From the NCBI GenBank assembly GCA_041753515.1, contig JBGSUE010000013.1:1-32201 (forward strand): a DNA stretch of 32,201 nucleotides, read 5' to 3'. A program made the translations under genes and the position numbers. Positions 6,474 through 13,892 of this stretch are shown piece after piece (position 1 is the first letter of the stretch; each line of letters begins with the position of its first letter). The notes under the pieces are model-generated. The model saw only the letters and a program-made list of their open reading frames with translations, was not told the origin of the DNA and did not search any database. The stretch is from JBGSUE01 sp041753515. GTDB taxonomy: Bacteria; Patescibacteriota; Microgenomatia; UBA10105; UBA927.

Positions 6474-7874
6474 ATGACAAAAATATTATTCAGTTTGCTG
6501 ACAATTCTCACAACATCTTCTCTTGTCTTCGGCCTTTCCAATGCATACTTTGCCGATTCCGAAAAAAGTACCGGAAACACATTTACCAGCGGCGCGATCG
6601 ATCTGAGAGTTGATTCCCAGGGGCATTACAACGGACTTGAGTGTATCGATAATACATGGCAGGACTGCACGCAGACAGTCCCCGGGCCGGAACTTCTCAC
6701 CAACGGCGGATTTGAAGAACCTGTTGTTGCCACGGCACAAAAATGGAACATTTATCCCGACGGCACAGCGGGACTTGGCTGGACTGTTGCCTGGGCAACC
6801 AACGAACCGTCCTACAGCGGCACACCGCGCCCCTCCCCCGCTCTTCAGGAAATGCACCGCGGGGTGAACGGCTGGCTGCCTGCCGTCGGCGACCAGTATA
6901 CGGAACTTGACAGCGATTGGGACGGACCTGCCGGATCATTAACAAACGAACCGGCATTGGTTGAAATATCGCAGGTTGTGAATACAACACCCGGTGCATC
7001 CTACACTCTCCACTACCAGTACTCACCCCGACCAAACACCTCTGCATCACAAAATCAGCTATCCGTGTACGTAGATGCCGATCTGGTCAACAGCCACTCT
7101 TCGGCAGGCGGCGCAAATACAATCTGGACTGCTTACAATGTCAACTTTTCAGCAACCGGCGCAACGGCAACCGTCAAGTTTGTCGGCGGCGGCGCATCGG
7201 ATTCTTTGGGAATTTTCCTGGATGATGTAAGCGTGAAAGAAAACATCCGCCAGTGCACACCAAGCGAAGAATTCACCGAAGAGTGTTCAAGTACCTGGGA
7301 ACTGACGGATTTGGGGACGGAAAACACATTTTTCAGTTTTGCGGACTTAAAGCCAGGCGACCGGGGAGAAAATACCATATCCCTGCATGTGGACAACAAC
7401 GATGCATTCGTGTGTCTGTACACAGACAACTATAAAGATGTGGAAGTAGCCCCTCCATCCGAAGCCGAAACTGAGGCTTTAGATCCCCATACCACACCGG
7501 GTGAACCGGGTGAAATTTCCAAATACGTCAACTTTATCGCCTGGTACGACGACGGGGATAATATCTGGGAACCGGATGAAAATCTGTTTACCGGAGAAAA
7601 TCCTGTACCGGCATCAACATTCCTGAACCAGTCAACGGAATTGTTCTCGACTGGTACAGCTGGAGCGCTCGCAACCGGAGAAACAAAATACATCGGCGTC
7701 GCCTGGTGTTTCGGCACGATGACCGTCGATACGGTTGCCCATACCTGGAACTGCGACGGGTCAACAGCAACATTTAATGATGCGCAGACGGATGCCATTA
7801 CGGCAGATATCGGGTTTTACGCAGAACAGACGAGAAACAACGAAACCTTTTCCTGTCCGGTCATTGAGAATTAG
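6474..7874 (+). CDS. SipW-dependent camelysin/TasA-like surface protein with a galactose-binding-like insertion
   Basis: 466 residues. The SipW-type signal is classic: MTKILFSLLTILTTSSLVFG, then LSNAYFADSEKSTGNTFTSG, with cleavage expected around SNA/YFA. The camelysin/TasA beta-scaffold follows (AIDLRVDS near 41-48; FADLKPGDRGENTISLHVDNN near 285-305; ITADIGFYAEQTRNNETFSCP at the end). Between about residues 70 and 256 a separate domain is inserted. It starts GPELLTNGGFEEP and ends FLDDVSVKE, the pattern of galactose-binding-like or DUF642-type modules, so it may bind glycans. It is probably secreted or assembled on the surface as fibres (family knowledge). It is first of three tandem paralogues upstream of SipW. 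An open frame extends back to 6369, but the ATG at 6474 gives the proper signal peptide. Confidence 0.88.
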   Translation: MTKILFSLLTILTTSSLVFGLSNAYFADSEKSTGNTFTSGAIDLRVDSQGHYNGLECIDNTWQDCTQTVPGPELLTNGGFEEPVVATAQKWNIYPDGTAGLGWTVAWATNEPSYSGTPRPSPALQEMHRGVNGWLPAVGDQYTELDSDWDGPAGSLTNEPALVEISQVVNTTPGASYTLHYQYSPRPNTSASQNQLSVYVDADLVNSHSSAGGANTIWTAYNVNFSATGATATVKFVGGGASDSLGIFLDDVSVKENIRQCTPSEEFTEECSSTWELTDLGTENTFFSFADLKPGDRGENTISLHVDNNDAFVCLYTDNYKDVEVAPPSEAETEALDPHTTPGEPGEISKYVNFIAWYDDGDNIWEPDENLFTGENPVPASTFLNQSTELFSTGTAGALATGETKYIGVAWCFGTMTVDTVAHTWNCDGSTATFNDAQTDAITADIGFYAEQTRNNETFSCPVIEN

Positions 7875-7897
7875 GAAAAGGACGGATGTATTGCAGG

Positions 7898-7919
7898 AGG
7901 TATTTGGGCAGAAATACCT
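7898..7919 (+). terminator. Hairpin downstream of the first surface protein
   Basis: AGGTATTT pairs with AAATACCT around a 6-nt loop, 24 nt after the stop codon. Only a weak T-rich stretch follows, so termination is tentative. Confidence 0.35.
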
Positions 7920-7952
7920 ACCCTCCTCTTGTATATATTTCCAAATAGTAAA

Positions 7953-8071
7953 CAGTACTGACGCAGTCTCATGTCATCCTGAGGCTGAAAGCCGAAGGAT
8001 CTCGTTATTATGAGCAACTAGATTCTTCCCCCGAATACTCGGGGTCAGAATGACAATTAAGTGCGTAACTG
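7953..8071. repeat. Palindromic MITE-like repeat, TGTCATTCTGA family, copy A
   Basis: It starts CAGTACTGACGCAGTCTCAT and ends AATTAAGTGCGTAACTG, so the termini are imperfect inverted repeats, about 119 bp in all. Inside are TGTCATCCTGA and TCAGAATGACA, and the inner arms GAAGGATCTCGTT and AACTAGATTC. Same family as the copies at 11805, 11962, 19341 and 19489. Confidence 0.8.
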
Positions 8072-8120
8072 ATGATATTAACAAATTAATTGTAATAAGT
8101 GACGGATTTTGAGTTTTTCG

Positions 8121-8132
8121 AAGGGAGGTGAG
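8121..8132 (+). promoter_or_regulatory. Strong Shine-Dalgarno of the second surface protein
   Basis: AAGGGAGGTGAG ends 5 nt before the ATG at 8138, unlike the first and third paralogues, which lack a clear ribosome site. It fixes the start and suggests high expression. Confidence 0.75.
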
Positions 8133-8137
8133 AGAGA

Positions 8138-9547
8138 ATGAAACGAATTTTATTAAGCCTTTTGGCATTGTCTCTTGCCGGCGCAGGACTGTTTTACGGC
8201 TCGCAGGCATATTTTTCCGATGTTGAGGAATCCGTCGGGAATACCTTTGCCGCAGGAGCTCTTGATCTTCAGATCGACAGCCAGGCACACTATGCCGGAC
8301 TGACGTGTACACCAGTAATTGGAGATGGTGAACTCGTTACTGGATATGTTTGGAAAGAAGATGACGGAGTAAAGACTACCCGTCCTGATTTAATTGATGA
8401 TCCCTGTGATGGGACTTGGGCGGCAACGGATTTAACAACAGAAAAATTCTTTACACTTGAGGATGTTAAACCGGGTGATGAGGGTGAAAACACCATCAGC
8501 ATGCGGGTCATCGACAATCCAGCATACATGTGTGTCACCATCGACAACTTGGTGGACAAAGATAACGGACAAACTGAACCTGAGCTGGTGGTAGATACTG
8601 CAGATGATGTAGGTGAACTATCTCAGGAAATCCGGTTTTTTGCATGGGCAGATAACGGTCTTGGAACAGGTGAAGCAGGAAATAATAAGTGGGATGTTGG
8701 TGAACCTAAATTATTCAGCAACACCGAAGGACCTGCAAGCGATGTACTCGGCGGAAAAGTTTATCCGCTCTATACGCCGCTTAACGGAGCATTTCCGGGT
8801 GATACAACACAATACATCGGACTCTATTGGTGCTATGGTAAATTATTGGTTGACGAGACTTTGAATACACTAACATGTGATGGAGTTGGTGGTACGAATC
8901 TGACGCAGACTGATTCTATGTCAGCTGATATCAGTTTCTATGTTGAGCAGGCACGGAACAACGAAAATTTTGTCTGTCCATCACTCGTTGAAACTAGAGT
9001 TTTTAATCAATGGCCAGCATATGAGAACGGCGAAGGGAATGAGGGTGTTTATGGCACTAAAGTTTGGGAAGCAGAAGGAAGGGCTGGTGATATTGGTGCA
9101 GATAATCCTGCAAGAACCTGGGAAGTTGGTGTAGGAACAAATACTCAGGGTGCAACACAGGATAATAATCAATCACCAGATACTGACTACGACTGGGTTG
9201 ATAACCAAGCAACTCCATTTACACTTTCATATAATGCTGCCACAGGTATGGCAATATTTAGTGTAACCGGTGCGCCAACCCAAACCTACAATGTAGGTGC
9301 AGGCGTAGGGGCAAAACTATGGGTTGCTGTAAAGGCTAACGGTACATACACAGGAGATGTCGAAAATCTCATGATGAATGGTAATCCTTTAGCAAATCTT
9401 ACATCTACCGGAGGTGCAGTAAATTCACTCGAGGTGCTGGGACTTAATCCGTCTCAAGACTTCACGTTGACCGGTAATATTACTTTTGATTACGAAGTTG
9501 GTGCGAAAAACTCTGATTTTGTATTCAAAGTTGAAGTATCGCAATAG
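8138..9547 (+). CDS. SipW-dependent camelysin/TasA-like surface protein with unknown C-terminal domain
   Basis: 469 residues. The signal region MKRILLSLLALSLAGAGLFY, followed by SQAYFSDVEESVGNTFAAGA, is a textbook SipW-type export signal. The camelysin scaffold follows to about residue 287 (LEDVKPGDEGENTISMRV; MSADISFYVEQARNNENFVCP). A further domain of about 180 residues (about 290-469; VFNQWPAYENGEGNEGVYG ... FDYEVGAKNSDFVFKVEVSQ) is beta-rich and unrecognised. From about 8311 on, base composition is clearly more AT-rich than in the flanking paralogues, with many GGT, GAT and AAT codons. That suggests a mosaic or recently acquired body behind a conserved signal region. It has the strongest ribosome site of the three paralogues, so it could be the major subunit. 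Confidence 0.88.
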   Translation: MKRILLSLLALSLAGAGLFYGSQAYFSDVEESVGNTFAAGALDLQIDSQAHYAGLTCTPVIGDGELVTGYVWKEDDGVKTTRPDLIDDPCDGTWAATDLTTEKFFTLEDVKPGDEGENTISMRVIDNPAYMCVTIDNLVDKDNGQTEPELVVDTADDVGELSQEIRFFAWADNGLGTGEAGNNKWDVGEPKLFSNTEGPASDVLGGKVYPLYTPLNGAFPGDTTQYIGLYWCYGKLLVDETLNTLTCDGVGGTNLTQTDSMSADISFYVEQARNNENFVCPSLVETRVFNQWPAYENGEGNEGVYGTKVWEAEGRAGDIGADNPARTWEVGVGTNTQGATQDNNQSPDTDYDWVDNQATPFTLSYNAATGMAIFSVTGAPTQTYNVGAGVGAKLWVAVKANGTYTGDVENLMMNGNPLANLTSTGGAVNSLEVLGLNPSQDFTLTGNITFDYEVGAKNSDFVFKVEVSQ

Positions 9548-9550
9548 AAG

Positions 9551-9600
9551 ATATTTCTTCACTCCATGCATCAGAAGTGGTGCATGGGAATGAGGAAATA
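9551..9600. terminator. Imperfect hairpin between the second and third surface proteins
   Basis: CCATGCA and TGCATGG form the core stem, with weaker pairing of the flanking ATTTCTTCACT and GAATGAGGAAAT. No T-run follows, so it may be an mRNA-processing or partial-termination element. Confidence 0.35.
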
Positions 9601-9618
9601 CAGTTTCAATAGACTACT

Positions 9619-11760
9619 ATGTTCAGACTATTGTTGAGTCTTTTTACGATACTGGCAGTGACCGGCGGGGCTGCCGGTCCTTCGCGTGCATTTCTCTCCG
9701 ATTGGGAAAAATCGCGTGGAAACAAATTTATTGCCGGAGCAATTGATCTAAAAATCGCCAACGAATGCCACTGGAACAACAGGGTATGTGCACTCAATCC
9801 GCAAGACAATACATATTATTGGGGTGAAACGACTGAGGAGTGTACCTGCTCCTGGTCCACACCGATTGACCTGGACGGCAAAGCAATTTTCAATTTTACC
9901 GATATCAAGCCCGGAGATACGGGTGAGGACACAATCAGTCTTCATGTGGACACAAACCCGGCATGGGTTTGCGCCGAAGTAACCAATATCCAGAAGAAAG
10001 AAAACGGATGCACCGAGCCGGAGGCATTGGCAGACGCCACATGCCTTGAAAATGACCCCGAAGAACTGTGGGACAATCTGACACTGTCGGCATGGAGGGA
10101 CACCGGAGCGGCAGATCATTCCTGCAACAACATCAAAGACGAAGACGAAACGTATCTGTTTGAAAACCAGAAGATCACCGCAGTCAAATGGCCGGTCGCG
10201 GACGCTTCAACCGGCACAGGCCCGATTACGGACACCTGTATCGGCGTCTCATGGAGCGTTCCCAACACCATCGGAAACGAGATGCAGACCGATTCCGTGA
10301 CAGGCGATATCACGTTTTACGCCTACCAGGCACGGGACAACGACAATTTTCTCTGCTACGGACCCCAGGACGGGACACTGATTGTCAAAAAAATCATCGA
10401 CAACCAGACAGGCGGAGACAAGATATTCACCGACTTTGCCTACAAAGTGAACGGCGGATCGGCCGTATTGTTTGAAGATGACGGACAAAATGATACGACT
10501 GTCGGAGCCGGTACATATACTATTGTGGAAGAGCCGGTGTCAAATTATATCCCAACGTATGACAACTGCTCAAACGTCGAAGTCGCATCAGGCCAAACCC
10601 AGACCTGTACCATCACCAACACGTTCGCGTGCATGGAACAGTCCGACGTGATGCTGGTTCTGGACCGTTCGGCCAGTATCAGTGGGAGCGAGATGACAAA
10701 TATGAAAAATGCGGCAATCGCATTTATGGGAGCACTCAATCCCGACGGCGGGGTGCATATGGGCCAGTCGAGTTTCTCGACAACCGGCACGCTTGACCTG
10801 CACTTAACCGGCGACCAGACGGCAATTGCCGCCGCCATCAACGGCATCAGCCCCAGCGGGTTTACCAATCTGTACGACGGGCTGACACTGGCCACAGCAG
10901 AGCTTGATGACAGCAACACGACATACGAACGGCCGGCGGTGCCGGATATCATGATCGTCGTCACCGACGGTAATCCGAACGAGCCGGGGACAGATGATAA
11001 TGCAGAAACAGTTGCGGCAAATGCAGCAGATGCCGCACGAGCGGCCGGAATTGAAATATATGTTGTAGGAGTCGGCGGGGATGTGGACGCCACGTATCTC
11101 TCAACCGAGATTGCGGATGATGCGGCGCACTATTACAATATCGCAAGCTACGAAAGCCTGCAGGCGGCACTTGCGGATATTGCCTACTGCGGCAACCCGC
11201 CCGCACCGACACCGACACTGACACCTAGTCCGACAGCAACGCCGACACCGGCACCTATCACCTTGTTGACTGATAATTTTGGAACTGGAAACGACGATTC
11301 TTCGTTTAACGAAGCACCAGTATGGACCGAAGGCGGTCCAAGTGCGGATGATGCGGAAAAACGCAATGCATCTGGGGGAGGTAACGACAGTGCGAGCTCC
11401 AATGGTGGTCGGTTTGCTCTCATTCAGGGCAATGGAAGCTGGCTGTGCCGAACAATAAATACAACAGGATACAATACCATACGACTGTCCTATTTATGGA
11501 GGGGTGATTCGGACGCAGGAAGTTCTTCAGATGACGGTATTGTAGAATTCAAAGTTGGGGGAAATTGCAGTGATGGATCCGGATGGACGACATTGCAAAA
11601 CCATGATATTCGTACAGACGGTTCATGGACTACACAGACAGCATTCGGAAATGCCGGATTTGAGAATGCGAATTTCCTGCTGCGGTTCAGGGTGGCAACG
11701 AATGATACATCGGAAGATTTCCGGATAGACGGGGTAAGTTTGACCGGAATACCGAATTAA
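9619..11760 (+). CDS. SipW-dependent surface protein with SpaA-like, vWA and jelly-roll domains
   Basis: 713 residues. Order: SipW-type signal (MFRLLLSLFTILAVTGG; SRAFLSDWEKSRGNKF), camelysin scaffold to about 245 (FTDIKPGDTGEDTISLHVD; SVTGDITFYAYQARDNDNF), and a prealbumin/SpaA-like domain at about 250-328 (GTLIVKKIIDNQTGGDK ... TCTITNTF). Next comes a von Willebrand A domain at about 335-520 with the MIDAS-like DRSAS and the IMIVVTDGNPNEPG strand, a P/T-rich linker (TPTLTPSPTATPTPAP), and a C-terminal beta-sandwich (about 545-713) of the carbohydrate-binding/MAM type. The build is that of an adhesin or pilus-tip protein (inference). A TAG lies in frame 9 nt upstream, so the ATG at 9619 is the first possible start. 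GC content is higher than in the second paralogue. Confidence 0.9.
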   Translation: MFRLLLSLFTILAVTGGAAGPSRAFLSDWEKSRGNKFIAGAIDLKIANECHWNNRVCALNPQDNTYYWGETTEECTCSWSTPIDLDGKAIFNFTDIKPGDTGEDTISLHVDTNPAWVCAEVTNIQKKENGCTEPEALADATCLENDPEELWDNLTLSAWRDTGAADHSCNNIKDEDETYLFENQKITAVKWPVADASTGTGPITDTCIGVSWSVPNTIGNEMQTDSVTGDITFYAYQARDNDNFLCYGPQDGTLIVKKIIDNQTGGDKIFTDFAYKVNGGSAVLFEDDGQNDTTVGAGTYTIVEEPVSNYIPTYDNCSNVEVASGQTQTCTITNTFACMEQSDVMLVLDRSASISGSEMTNMKNAAIAFMGALNPDGGVHMGQSSFSTTGTLDLHLTGDQTAIAAAINGISPSGFTNLYDGLTLATAELDDSNTTYERPAVPDIMIVVTDGNPNEPGTDDNAETVAANAADAARAAGIEIYVVGVGGDVDATYLSTEIADDAAHYYNIASYESLQAALADIAYCGNPPAPTPTLTPSPTATPTPAPITLLTDNFGTGNDDSSFNEAPVWTEGGPSADDAEKRNASGGGNDSASSNGGRFALIQGNGSWLCRTINTTGYNTIRLSYLWRGDSDAGSSSDDGIVEFKVGGNCSDGSGWTTLQNHDIRTDGSWTTQTAFGNAGFENANFLLRFRVATNDTSEDFRIDGVSLTGIPN

Positions 11761-11778
11761 GAAACTGATTTAACACGT

Positions 11779-11943
11779 GCAAAAACGGCTGAATAAAAAT
11801 CATGAGTTACGCATACAATTGTCATTCTGAGCATTCTAATGCGAAGAATCTAGTTTAATTATAATAACTAGATCCTTCGGCATTTAGCCTCAGGATGACA
11901 TGAGACTGCGTAAGTACTGTAAAAATACTCGGCCGGTTTTTGC
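11779..11943. terminator. Inverted repeat after the vWA gene, split by repeat copy B
   Basis: GCAAAAACGGCTGA (11779-11792) and TCGGCCGGTTTTTGC (11929-11943) are near-complementary arms, A-rich and T-rich on the outside as in a bidirectional terminator. The 136 bp between them is filled mostly by palindromic repeat copy B. The 338-nt gap from 11761 to 12098 holds only this structure, copies B and C, and the SipW promoter region. Confidence 0.4.
11805..11919. repeat. Palindromic MITE-like repeat, TGTCATTCTGA family, copy B
   Basis: It begins AGTTACGCATACAATTGTCA, has GAAGAATCTAGTT and AACTAGATCCTTC as inner arms, and ends TGACATGAGACTGCGTAAGT plus ACTG. It lies in the opposite orientation to copy A; the outer 24 bp match with one difference. 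Confidence 0.8.
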
Positions 11944-11961
11944 GTATGAAGTATGTATATA

Positions 11962-12078
11962 AGTTACACAACGTCATGTCATTCTGAACCCGAGCACTCG
12001 GGTGAAGAATCCAGTTATCATAAAACGAGATCCTTCACTCGCCTTCGGCGGTTCAGGATGACAATATACTGCGTACGT
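11962..12078. repeat. Palindromic MITE-like repeat, TGTCATTCTGA family, copy C
   Basis: It runs from AGTTACACAACGTCATGTCA to about GACAATATACTGCGTACG. Internal hairpins are ACCCGAGCACTCGGGT and CGCCTTCGGCG. It ends about 20 bp before the SipW start and so may contribute to its promoter. Confidence 0.8.
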
Positions 12079-12098
12079 CGTGAAGGTATTTATACTAT

Positions 12099-12887
12099 AT
12101 GACACTGCGAAGACTCCAATTTATCGTCAATATGGTGACAGCCATGCTCGTTACGGTCGCGTGCGGTCTGGTTGCTTGGCATCATATGCCGGATATTGCA
12201 TCGATCAAATCCTCCCTCCCCAAAGGTTTCATCATCCTGTCCGGCTCCATGGAGCCTTCAATACCGGTGGGCAGTGCCGTCATCGTGTTTCCGCAAAGCT
12301 CGTACGCGCCCGGCGACGTGGTTACCTTCTACCCGGAAGGGAATATTAAAACAGCCACCACACACCGGATCAGCGGGTATGTCCACACCGATACCTACTA
12401 CGGATATTCGTTTGAAACCCGCGGGGATGCAAACAAGACAAACGACTTCACCGCTGTCAAGCCCGAACACATCGTGGGGAAAGTCCTCCTGACTTATCCG
12501 TATCTGGGGTATGCCGCAAATGCGGCCAAAACGCAGAAGGGGTTTATTTTCCTCATCATCGTCCCGGCAACGATTGTCATTTACGAAGAATTGAGATTTT
12601 TATTGGGGACAGTGAAAAAAGGGTTCACGGGTATCACGTCCACGGCGCGCGTCATGATACTTATTCCTTTTTTTGCCGGCATCACCTACCTTCTCTCCAC
12701 TTCCTCCTACGCTTTTTTTGCCTCCAAAAAAGAGGCACCTGCCACCCTAGCCACCATGGACAACTGGGGTAAACAACCCGCGATCGAGCCTACTCCCACT
12801 CCCGAGCCTACGCCCACACCAACTATCACTACAATCATAGATATATTTCCGGAAAGTGTAGAAAGTACGGAAAGTGCAGACTACTGA
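12099..12887 (+). CDS. sipW: SipW-type (S26B) signal peptidase I
   Basis: 262 residues, membrane-bound. Transmembrane segment at about 8-27; catalytic box ILSGSMEPSIPVGS with nucleophile Ser50; then DVVTFYPEG and TATTHRI, where His89 replaces the Lys of bacterial-type enzymes, marking the ER/SipW class; then TRGDANKTND with the conserved Asp. Two further hydrophobic segments lie at about 149-168 and 185-204. After them the chain reads SSYAFFASKKEAP, resembling the AYFADSE cleavage region of SipW substrates. The tail is P/T-rich and ends in a triplicated E-S-x (9-nt repeats). It follows three predicted substrates, which it should process. TATACT lies 2 nt before the ATG; no Shine-Dalgarno. Confidence 0.93.
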   Translation: MTLRRLQFIVNMVTAMLVTVACGLVAWHHMPDIASIKSSLPKGFIILSGSMEPSIPVGSAVIVFPQSSYAPGDVVTFYPEGNIKTATTHRISGYVHTDTYYGYSFETRGDANKTNDFTAVKPEHIVGKVLLTYPYLGYAANAAKTQKGFIFLIIVPATIVIYEELRFLLGTVKKGFTGITSTARVMILIPFFAGITYLLSTSSYAFFASKKEAPATLATMDNWGKQPAIEPTPTPEPTPTPTITTIIDIFPESVESTESADY

Positions 12888-12916
12888 TCTTCATCAAAAA
12901 ACCGTTTCGTTCCTTT
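12867..12916. repeat. 50-bp perfect direct repeat, left copy
   Basis: Identical to 13108-13157. This copy contains the last codons and stop of sipW and, on the minus strand, an in-frame remnant encoding KGTKRFFDEDQ-stop, the C-terminus of the TPR gene. Confidence 0.95.
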
Positions 12917-12960
12917 TAGATCGCCCTATTTTTCTAAATTCTACTCTTCATACGTACTCA

Positions 12961-13065
12961 TGTCATTGCGAAGGAGCAAGGCGACTGAAGCAATCCGGTC
13001 CGGATACGGTTGCTCCAACGGGATTGCCACGGGACGCACCGTCTGGTGCATCCCTCGCAATGACA
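12961..13065. repeat. Palindromic repeat, TGTCATTGCGAG family, copy 2
   Basis: Starts TGTCATTGCGAAGGAGC and ends CCCTCGCAATGACA. It is located between the two copies of the 50-bp direct repeat in the convergent gap between sipW and the TPR gene. Confidence 0.85.
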
Positions 13066-13107
13066 GTATTTACAATTTACATACTAATCTCCAGAAGTCA
13101 GGAAAGC

Positions 13108-13157
13108 ACGGAAAGTGCAGACTACTGATCTTCATCAAAAAACCGTTTCGTTCCTTT
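13108..13157. repeat. 50-bp perfect direct repeat, right copy
   Basis: Identical to 12867-12916. Here the minus-strand reading is the genuine C-terminus of the TPR gene. The plus strand repeats the sipW tail (STESADY-stop) without the rest of the gene. Confidence 0.95.
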
Positions 13158-13892
13158 GTGGCGCAGGTATAGCGGTGTATATCGCAGTCCCTGCGCATAT
13201 CTGTTTTTCCTATCCTCTTTCTCCCGTATCACCCAGTCAATATGCTTCTGGAAATAGTCATGCGTGGGCATGAGCCGCAGCGCCGCCCGGAACAGCTCCT
13301 CCCCTTTTTCCAGATCGCCGGCAAGGGTATAAATCATACCAATATCATCGTAGACGCGTGCATCCTCTGCCCCATCCCCAAGCGCGGCGGCTGCCATCTC
13401 CAGGCTTTCCCGCACTTTATGCATACGCAGGAGTCCAAGCGATAACCGTGCACGGTATTCAGCATTGTCCGGCGCAAGCTCCACGGCTTGTGCCAGATAC
13501 GGCACCGCTTTGTCCGCCTCACGGTTTATGAGGTATATTTCCCCGGCACAGCGGTAATAATACGCCACCGACGGGTCCATGCTAATGGCAGTTTTGATGT
13601 GGTCCCGCGCTTTCAAATACTCCTGCCCTCCTTTATATAGATAATAGAGATAGTACTGGAAATGAAGCCATGCTCTGTTGCTGAAATTCGCTGCAGCACC
13701 ATTGATTGCTTCCAGCATATCTTCATATCTGCCCATGCCGTAGAGTGCCCGGATCAGGAAAAAATTGGCCTGTTCGTGGGTGGGGGCAATGGCAAGAATC
13801 TGAGTTGCCGTATCGAGGATAAAATCGTACCTGTGGGAATCCTTCAGGTTATCCAGTTTCCTTTCCAGTGTTTCCAGCATGTCCTCAGTCAT
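13122..13892 (-). CDS. TPR-repeat protein
   Basis: 256 residues, no signal peptide. It is built of helical pairs with tetratricopeptide spacing, for example YYRCAGEIYLINREADKAVP near residue 130, AEYRARLSLGLLRMHKVRES, and VYDDIGMIYTLAGDLEKGEE near 195. These form a protein-binding solenoid. The start ATG at 13892 overlaps the AAA ATPase stop by 8 nt (ATGACTGA); an open frame back to 14012 lies inside that gene and is rejected. The tight coupling suggests that it is a scaffold or substrate adaptor for the ATPase. The C-terminal codons are duplicated 241 bp away in the 50-bp repeat. Confidence 0.85.
   Translation of the reverse strand: MTEDMLETLERKLDNLKDSHRYDFILDTATQILAIAPTHEQANFFLIRALYGMGRYEDMLEAINGAAANFSNRAWLHFQYYLYYLYKGGQEYLKARDHIKTAISMDPSVAYYYRCAGEIYLINREADKAVPYLAQAVELAPDNAEYRARLSLGLLRMHKVRESLEMAAAALGDGAEDARVYDDIGMIYTLAGDLEKGEELFRAALRLMPTHDYFQKHIDWVIREKEDRKNRYAQGLRYTPLYLRHKGTKRFFDEDQ

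Noticed and set aside
12874..13128. Plus-strand open frame of 84 codons ending in the sipW-like tail
   Set aside because: It arises only because the 50-bp repeat carries the sipW end a second time and the palindromic element happens to stay open; no coding character.
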